Source: Azohydromonas caseinilytica
Lineage (GTDB): Bacteria > Pseudomonadota > Gammaproteobacteria > Burkholderiales > Burkholderiaceae_C
DNA length: 64,000 nucleotides
Direction of reading: 5' to 3'
NCBI RefSeq assembly: GCF_012927045.1
Contig: NZ_JABBFW010000011.1
Coordinates: forward strand, 62,001-126,000
Position numbers and translations under genes: made by a program. This document shows, in pieces, positions 59,024 through 64,000 of this stretch; position 1 is the first letter of the stretch, and every line of letters begins with the position of its first letter. The notes beneath the pieces were generated by a model. That model did not search any database. It worked only from the letters and a program-made list of their open reading frames with translations, and was not told the DNA's origin.

Positions 59024-60048
59024 GCGCCCTGCCCTCGCCCGCCACGCCGGCCGCGGCCACGGCCCGCGTGGCGCCGGTGTCCGCGCTGCCGGAGCCCGTG
59101 GACGCAGCCACCGCGCCTGTGCCCCGCGCGGGGTGGCTGCGCCGCCCGGGCGGGCGCCGTGCCGTCATCGGCGTGCCCTTCGGCTGGTTGGTGGTGTTCT
59201 TCCTGCTGCCCTTCCTGATCGTGCTGCGCATCAGCTTCGCGTCCATGGACGGCGCGCTGGTGAGCGAGCTGCTCAAGTACGCCGACGGCCGCGTGACGCT
59301 GACGCTGGAGCTGGGCAACTACGCCATGCTCTTCAACGACGGCCTGTACTGGCGCACCTACGCGCTGTCGCTGGCCTACGCGGCGGTGACGACGCTGCTG
59401 TGCCTGGGCATCGGCTATCCCTTCGCCTACTTCATGGCGCGCTCGGCGCCCTCGCTGCAGCCGCTGCTGCTCATGGGCGTGATGCTGCCGTTCTGGACCA
59501 GCTTCCTGCTGCGCGTCTACGCCTGGAAGGGCCTGCTCGATGCCGAGACGGGCTGGGTCGGCATCGCGCTCACGCAACTGAAGCTCGACCACCTGCTGCT
59601 GGCGCTGGGGGCCATTCCCGCGCTGGGGCAGTACATGTACAGCCCCTTCTCGCTGGTGCTGGGCATGGTCTACACGTACCTGCCCTTCATGGTGCTGCCG
59701 CTGTACGCCAACCTCGCCAAGCTGGACCTTCGGCTGCTGGAGGCGGCGCAGGACCTGGGCGCCACGCCCTGGCAGGCCTTCTGGGGCGTGACGGTGCCGC
59801 TGTCGCGCGCGGGCATCGTCGCCGGCGCCATGCTGGTGTTCATTCCCTGCGTGGGCGAGTACGTCATTCCGGAGCTGCTGGGCGGGCCGCAGACGCTGAT
59901 GATCGGCCGCGTGCTGTGGGACGAGTTCTTCAGCAACAACGACTGGCCCATGGCCTCGGCCGTCGCGGTGGTGATGGTGCTGCTGATCCTGGTGCCGCTG
60001 GCGCTGTTCAACGCCAACCAGGCCCGCGCCGCGGAGCCGCGCCCATGA
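59020..60048 (+). CDS. potH: Polyamine ABC transporter permease 1
   Basis: A 342-residue inner-membrane protein with a hydrophilic N-terminal 45 residues and six predicted helices. It carries the importer coupling loop EAAQDLGATPWQAFWGVTVPLSR (EAA-type) with the usual Gly. It opens a channel with PotI. The ATG overlaps the potG stop, and its own stop overlaps the potI start by 4 nt. Confidence 0.92.
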
Positions 60049-60884
60049 TCAGCACCGCCGCCGGACGCTGGACCGCCCGCCTGTGGCTGCTCGCGGGCTT
60101 CACCTTCCTCTACCTGCCCATCGTGTCGCTGGTGCTGTTCAGCTTCAGCGACTCGACGCTACCCAACGTCTGGGGCGGCTTCTCGCTGCGCTGGTACCGC
60201 AAGCTGCTGGAGGACGCCGACATCCGCGCCGCGCTGTGGCTGTCGCTGCGCGTGGCCGCGGCCTCGGCCACCGGCGCGGTGGTGCTGGGCACGCTGGCGG
60301 CCTTCACGCTGCAACGCTTCCCGCGCTTTCGCGGCCGGGCGCTGTTCTCGGGCATGGTCAACGCCCCGCTGGTAATGCCGGAGGTGATCGTGGGCCTGTC
60401 GCTGCTGCTGATGCTGGTGTCGGTGCAGCGCGCCACGGGCTTCCCCGAGCGCGGGCTGCTAACGATCTGGCTGGGCCACCTGCTGGTGGGCATGGCCTAC
60501 GCCACGGTGGTGATCGCGGCACGGCTGCGCGACCTCAATCCGCAGTACGAGGAAGCGGCGCAGGACCTGGGCGCGCGCCCGTGGCAGGTGTTCTTCCTGG
60601 TGACGCTGCCCATCATTTCCCAGTCGATGCTGGCGGCCTGGCTGCTGACCTTCACGCTGTCGCTGGACGACGTGGTGATCTCGGCCTTCCTCTCCGGCCC
60701 CGGCGCCACCACGCTGCCGCTGGTGATCTTCTCGCGCGCGCGGCTGGGCCTGGACCCGACCGTCAACGCGCTGGCCACCGTGGTCATCGCCGTGGTGGCC
60801 GTGTTCGTGATCGGTTCGAGCTACCTCATCGCGCGGCGCGAGCGCCGGCTGTGGCGGGAACAGAAGGCGGCCGGCCAGGGTTGA
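60045..60884 (+). CDS. potI: Polyamine ABC transporter permease 2
   Basis: A 279-residue permease with six helices. The EAA loop EEAAQDLGARPWQVFFLVTLP matches that of PotH. It is the last gene of the operon. A 7-bp hairpin (60931-60952) follows, so transcription probably ends before the convergent TlpA-like gene. Confidence 0.92.
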   Translation: MISTAAGRWTARLWLLAGFTFLYLPIVSLVLFSFSDSTLPNVWGGFSLRWYRKLLEDADIRAALWLSLRVAAASATGAVVLGTLAAFTLQRFPRFRGRALFSGMVNAPLVMPEVIVGLSLLLMLVSVQRATGFPERGLLTIWLGHLLVGMAYATVVIAARLRDLNPQYEEAAQDLGARPWQVFFLVTLPIISQSMLAAWLLTFTLSLDDVVISAFLSGPGATTLPLVIFSRARLGLDPTVNALATVVIAVVAVFVIGSSYLIARRERRLWREQKAAGQG

Positions 60885-60930
60885 GCGCGCCACCGCGGGC
60901 CAACCCACGCGCCCCATCGCGCCCGCCGCG

Positions 60931-60952
60931 GCACCGGGCCTTCAGCCGGTGC
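60931..60952. terminator. Hairpin between convergent potI and TlpA-like genes
   Basis: GCACCGG pairs with CCGGTGC around an 8-nt loop in the 84-bp gap. No T-run on either strand, so termination here is likely but weakly supported. Confidence 0.4.
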
Positions 60953-60968
60953 GCAGCGCCGCAACGAT

Positions 60969-61790
60969 TCAGCGCTCGCGCAGCTGCTTGAGCCGCACCT
61001 GCAGCGCGGCGTCGTTGAGCGCGCCCAGGTGGGCATGGACGCGGCGGCCCTGCGCGTCGAAGAACAGCGTGGTGGGCAGGCCCTGCGAGCCCACGGCCGG
61101 ACCCAGCGCCTTGTCGGCATCGAGCCAGACGCCGTCGGATGACAGGCCCTCGCGCTGCAGATAGGCGCGCACCACGGCGGCGGATTCGCCCTGGTTGACG
61201 AGCAGGAAGCGGATGTCGGTGTCGCGGCGGCGCGCCGCGTCCAGCACCGGCATCTCGGCGCGGCACGGTCCGCACCAGCTCGCCCACAGGTTGACCACGG
61301 CGGGCCGGCCCTGCAGCGCCTCGGGCAGGCGCAGCGTGCGGCCGCCGTCGAGCTCGGCGAGGGCGATGTCGGGCGCGGGCGTGCGCGCGGCCTCGCCGCC
61401 GGCGGCCAGCACGGCCACGCTGCCCAGCACCCACGCGCACATGCCCGCCAGCGAGCCGGCCACCACCGGGCGGCGCAGCCCGGGCCGCGTGCGGCAGCGC
61501 TCGGCCAGCCACAGCGCGGCCACGGCCACGCCCACGCTGTCCTCCCAGCCGCCGTCGCGCAGGTCCAGCACCGCCCAGGGACTGTCCAGGTAGGGCCGCG
61601 CATGCATGAGCACATGACCGATGCGCGCGGCAATGAGCCCCGCGACGGCCGCGCCCCAGACCGCGCGCTCGGCCTGCGCGGCCTCGCTGCCTGCCAGGCG
61701 CCGCGCCACGAGGATGGCGAGCCACAGCGCCGCCAGCAGCAGCAGCGGGGCAACGGGCAGCGCCAGCGGACCGAGGGAGATGGACAGCAT
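60969..61790 (-). CDS. Fusion of an Lgt-like membrane domain and a TlpA/thioredoxin domain
   Basis: A 273-residue protein. Residues 1-130 hold several hydrophobic helices. The stretch AARIGHVLMHARPYL.SPWAVLDLRDGGW recalls prolipoprotein diacylglyceryl transferase (Lgt), whose helices carry a similar RxG..L..P and DGG turn. However, the HGG catalytic histidine motif of Lgt is not present here (ADSVG in its place). Residues 140-273 are a TlpA-type thioredoxin fold with NLWASWCGPCRAEMP (Cys173, Cys176) and a GLPTTLFFD cis-proline. So it is a membrane-anchored periplasmic thiol reductase with an Lgt-like anchor. Cytochrome c maturation is a common role for TlpA proteins. Confidence 0.75.
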   Translation of the reverse strand: MLSISLGPLALPVAPLLLLAALWLAILVARRLAGSEAAQAERAVWGAAVAGLIAARIGHVLMHARPYLDSPWAVLDLRDGGWEDSVGVAVAALWLAERCRTRPGLRRPVVAGSLAGMCAWVLGSVAVLAAGGEAARTPAPDIALAELDGGRTLRLPEALQGRPAVVNLWASWCGPCRAEMPVLDAARRRDTDIRFLLVNQGESAAVVRAYLQREGLSSDGVWLDADKALGPAVGSQGLPTTLFFDAQGRRVHAHLGALNDAALQVRLKQLRER

Positions 61791-61890
61791 GGGTTCAGTG
61801 GGCCGCAACGGCCGGGCTCAGGAATGCGGAGCATCCCACGCCGCCGGCTGGCGGCCTGCCGTTGAGAAGGCTGCGCCGTTCCGACGAGCG

Positions 61891-62496
61891 TCAGGCCGCG
61901 TCGTCGCCGATCAGCAGCCGCGTGGCGCCGATGAAGCGGTGCGGCGGAATCTCCAGGTTGGTGGGTGCCGGCTTGTTGCGGAAGACGCGCCCCGCCCCGT
62001 CGAAGCTCGAGCCATGGCAAGGGCACAGGAAGCCGCCGGCCCAGTCCGCGGGCACGCTGGGATTGCCGCTTCCGGCCGGCACCGCGCTGGGCGAGCAGCC
62101 CAGGTGCGTGCAAATGCCCACGGCCACGAAGACGTCCTGGCGGATCGAGCGGGTGTCGTTGCGCGCGTAATCGGGTTGCTGGTCCTTGGCCGAGGCGGGG
62201 TCGGCCAGCGCATCGAGGTTCTTCCGCAGCGCCGCGATCATCTCGGGCGTGCGGCGCAGCACCCACACCGGCTTGCCGCGCCACTCCACCGTCTTCATGC
62301 CGCCGGGCGGGATGTCGGCGATGTCCACCTCCACGGCCGCGCCCATCGCCTTGGCGCGCTCGCTGGGTGCGAAGGTCGAGCCGAACGGGATGGCCGTGGC
62401 CACCGCCGCCGCGCCGCCGGCACCGGTGGCGGCCAGCAGCCAGGTGCGGCGCTCAGGGTCGGGGACGCCCGGAGAAGGAAGGGTCAGCTCGGTCAT
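61891..62496 (-). CDS. petA: Rieske iron-sulfur protein of a bc1-type complex
   Basis: A 201-residue protein with a Tat-type signal (DPERRTWLLAATGAGG) and a membrane helix, then the Rieske domain with both cluster loops complete: CTHLGC at 129-134 and CPCHGS at 158-163. It moves electrons from ubiquinol to cytochrome c1. petB and petC do not follow; downstream is the TlpA-like gene 100 bp away, so this is an isolated copy. Possibly it is a second Rieske protein with a different potential, or part of a complex coded elsewhere. Confidence 0.9.
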   Translation of the reverse strand: MTELTLPSPGVPDPERRTWLLAATGAGGAAAVATAIPFGSTFAPSERAKAMGAAVEVDIADIPPGGMKTVEWRGKPVWVLRRTPEMIAALRKNLDALADPASAKDQQPDYARNDTRSIRQDVFVAVGICTHLGCSPSAVPAGSGNPSVPADWAGGFLCPCHGSSFDGAGRVFRNKPAPTNLEIPPHRFIGATRLLIGDDAA

Positions 62497-62849
62497 GTGG
62501 AGTCCTTTGCCATGTGGCGGCAGTCAAACCGGCCTTCTCAATCAAGATGCGGGCCAAGGCAGGGCAACCCCAAGAATCCCTTGCGCGGCGGGCAGTTGCA
62601 CCGGCCGAGCACCAGTGCGGACCCGAGCCACACTGCCATGGCTGCCACCGCTGTCAGTGCGCCGCGCGGCCCGTGGCGGCTGCACGGCGCCGCCTCGCCG
62701 CCTGGCGCGCAGCGTGGCTCACGGCGGCACCGGGGTGCCGGGACCGATCACCAGCCCGCCTCGGCGCAGCCAAGGCAGGCTCGAACGAGGCTGCTTCCCG
62801 ACCAGGTGGCGCGCGCAACGTCGAAGGTTCGTCCCTTGGCGCGGCGCGC
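62497..62849. other. Intergenic region between petA and the nucleotidyltransferase
   Basis: 353 bp with no convincing gene, repeats or hairpin. It should hold the petA promoter, as petA is transcribed leftward from 62496. Confidence 0.4.
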
Positions 62850-63971
62850 TCAGCCGCTCACGCGCTTGCGCCACTGGTGGCGCAAGCTGTAGCGGCCGGG
62901 CACCGGCGGCGGGAAAGGCAGCGTCCAGGGCCGTGCGGCCAGCAGGTGGCGGTCGAGCATGCGGTGGATGAGGCGCAGTTGCAGCGGCCCCACCACGTCC
63001 TGCGAGGCGGCCAGCCAGGCGGTGAAGTCGCCGGGCGCGGGCGGAGCGCCGAAGCGCGGCAGATAGCTCAGCAGCGCGTAAAGGCAGCCCCGGGTCATGC
63101 CATCGTCCAGCCAGTTGCGCAAGGCGCGCCAGTCCAGCGAATCGCCAAAGCGGCGCAGCAGGTAGGCGGCGTCGAAGACTGATGGCAGGAAGCTGGGATG
63201 AACCTGCAGCTCCGTCATGTCGTTGAACCATGACGCGGCGATATAGGCCAGCTGCAGCTCCGCGGGCAGCCTGCGCACCGGCTGGCCGCGGAAGCTCGAC
63301 GGCACCACGCGCGCCAGCACCTCGTCCGGCGCGAAGAGCCGGCCCACGCTGAAGGGCGAGTCGTCCGGGAACAGCGCTCGGTGCAGCTCCAGGACCGTGC
63401 CGCGAGCGCGGTGGCGCAGCGGCGCGCCATGGTGCAGGCCCGCACGCGCCTGGAAATCCATCACCTCCCAGCCGCCATCCTCGCTGGTGAGTGCGCGCGC
63501 AACTTCATCGTGCTGCTGAACGGGCAGCAGCACGTCGATGTCCGACATCGGCCGCAGGTGCGGCGCCGGGTAGAGCTGCTCGCTGACGGAAATGCCCTTG
63601 AGCAGCGTCGGCTCGATACCCAGGCGGCGGCACAGATCGATCAGCTCGGCGGCCGACTCCAGCAGGGGTGCCTGGCGCACGCGGGCCGTCAGCTCGGCCG
63701 CGCGCAGCGCGTCGCGCCAGCGTGCGGGCAGGACGTCGGGCTCATCGCGCGTGGCATGCGCCAGCAGCGCGCCCAGCCCGCCCTCCATCAGCCACTGGAA
63801 CTCCCGGTCCTGTTCCTCGGGCGCCGTGGCCGAGAAGAACGGATGCCCGGCCGGCAGCGGCACCCCCATGGCGGCATGCGCCAGCAGCAGCCCGCTCAGC
63901 GTCGCGGGCATGCCGGCGGAAACGGATTGAATCGGTTGACCCACACCTTCGGGGGCCCCTTTTCGGGCCAT
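62850..63971 (-). CDS. Nucleotidyltransferase family protein (PF14907 type)
   Basis: A 373-residue cytoplasmic protein. The middle holds PTLLKGISVSEQLYP and RPMSDIDVLLP (the Ser-Asp-x-Asp metal site), then a helix-rich C-terminal part with LEPHRALFP-like ELHRALFPDD and an acidic pair. This is the pattern of the uncharacterised nucleotidyltransferases (PF14907) often found in exosortase/PEP-CTERM gene clusters beside HPr-kinase-related genes. In the last 20 bp of the window, on the same strand, a reading frame ends ...ADVRA-stop 9 bp before this ATG, so an upstream gene is probably in the same operon. Its role is unknown. Confidence 0.75.
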   Translation of the reverse strand: MARKGAPEGVGQPIQSVSAGMPATLSGLLLAHAAMGVPLPAGHPFFSATAPEEQDREFQWLMEGGLGALLAHATRDEPDVLPARWRDALRAAELTARVRQAPLLESAAELIDLCRRLGIEPTLLKGISVSEQLYPAPHLRPMSDIDVLLPVQQHDEVARALTSEDGGWEVMDFQARAGLHHGAPLRHRARGTVLELHRALFPDDSPFSVGRLFAPDEVLARVVPSSFRGQPVRRLPAELQLAYIAASWFNDMTELQVHPSFLPSVFDAAYLLRRFGDSLDWRALRNWLDDGMTRGCLYALLSYLPRFGAPPAPGDFTAWLAASQDVVGPLQLRLIHRMLDRHLLAARPWTLPFPPPVPGRYSLRHQWRKRVSG

Positions 63972-64000
63972 GGTGCAGTTTCAGGCCCGAACATCGGCGA

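Overview
The window is very GC-rich chromosomal DNA from a betaproteobacterium, most likely of the order Burkholderiales. The evidence is an aerobic respiratory gene set, six PEP-CTERM (exosortase-sorted) proteins, a DUF3138 protein within a polyamine-uptake operon, and codon use saturated with G/C in third positions. I see no tRNA, rRNA, CRISPR array, insertion sequence or phage gene. Long open frames antisense to real genes are common because of base composition and were left out.

Layout. 1-9782: a truncated PAS/GAF sensor, a diheme cytochrome c, a PAP2 / SGNH / MBOAT set that looks like envelope-polymer acylation, a DUF6429 gene, and a caa3-type oxidase operon (lipoprotein cytochrome c, subunit II fused to cytochrome c, subunit I fused to III, small membrane protein). 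10149-17087: a secreted small protein with a PQQ-type beta-propeller, a three-repeat fucose-lectin-like protein, an IorAB-type molybdenum hydroxylase, and a RibD/DHFR-like reductase. 17664-25980: PEP-CTERM proteins, one of them a head-to-tail fusion of two; a GH-A-like secreted protein; ChaB; and a lipid-linked sugar transfer operon (GT2, LAB_N, ArnT-like). 26082-36961: a very large membrane patatin, DUF6504, an APH-AAA kinase, a HAF-repeat PEP-CTERM protein, a deaminase, a zinc peptidase, a short-chain dehydrogenase and a nidogen-like PEP-CTERM protein with a sigma-54 promoter.

37078-50743: a hybrid histidine kinase, a periplasmic binding protein with a diguanylate cyclase, a 6-phosphofructokinase, an acyltransferase, a lipoprotein cytochrome c, a MacAB-like adaptor / FtsX-permease / ATPase operon and a very short PEP-CTERM protein. 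51043-63971: a zinc alcohol dehydrogenase, a HisKA_2 sensor kinase, a potFGHI operon with an inserted DUF3138 porin-like gene, an Lgt-like/TlpA fusion, an orphan Rieske protein, and a PF14907-type nucleotidyltransferase.

How it fits together. Two themes dominate. The first is a cell-surface programme: PEP-CTERM cargo, sugar transferases, O-acylation, a lectin and secreted hydrolases. Its processing enzyme (exosortase) is not in the window. The second is respiration, with four c-type cytochrome genes, an unusual oxidase and a lone Rieske protein. The least ordinary items are the tandem PEP-CTERM fusion, the oxidase whose proton-channel residues are replaced, the 1207-residue membrane patatin, and a strong-SD mini-ORF in front of the sugar transferase operon.
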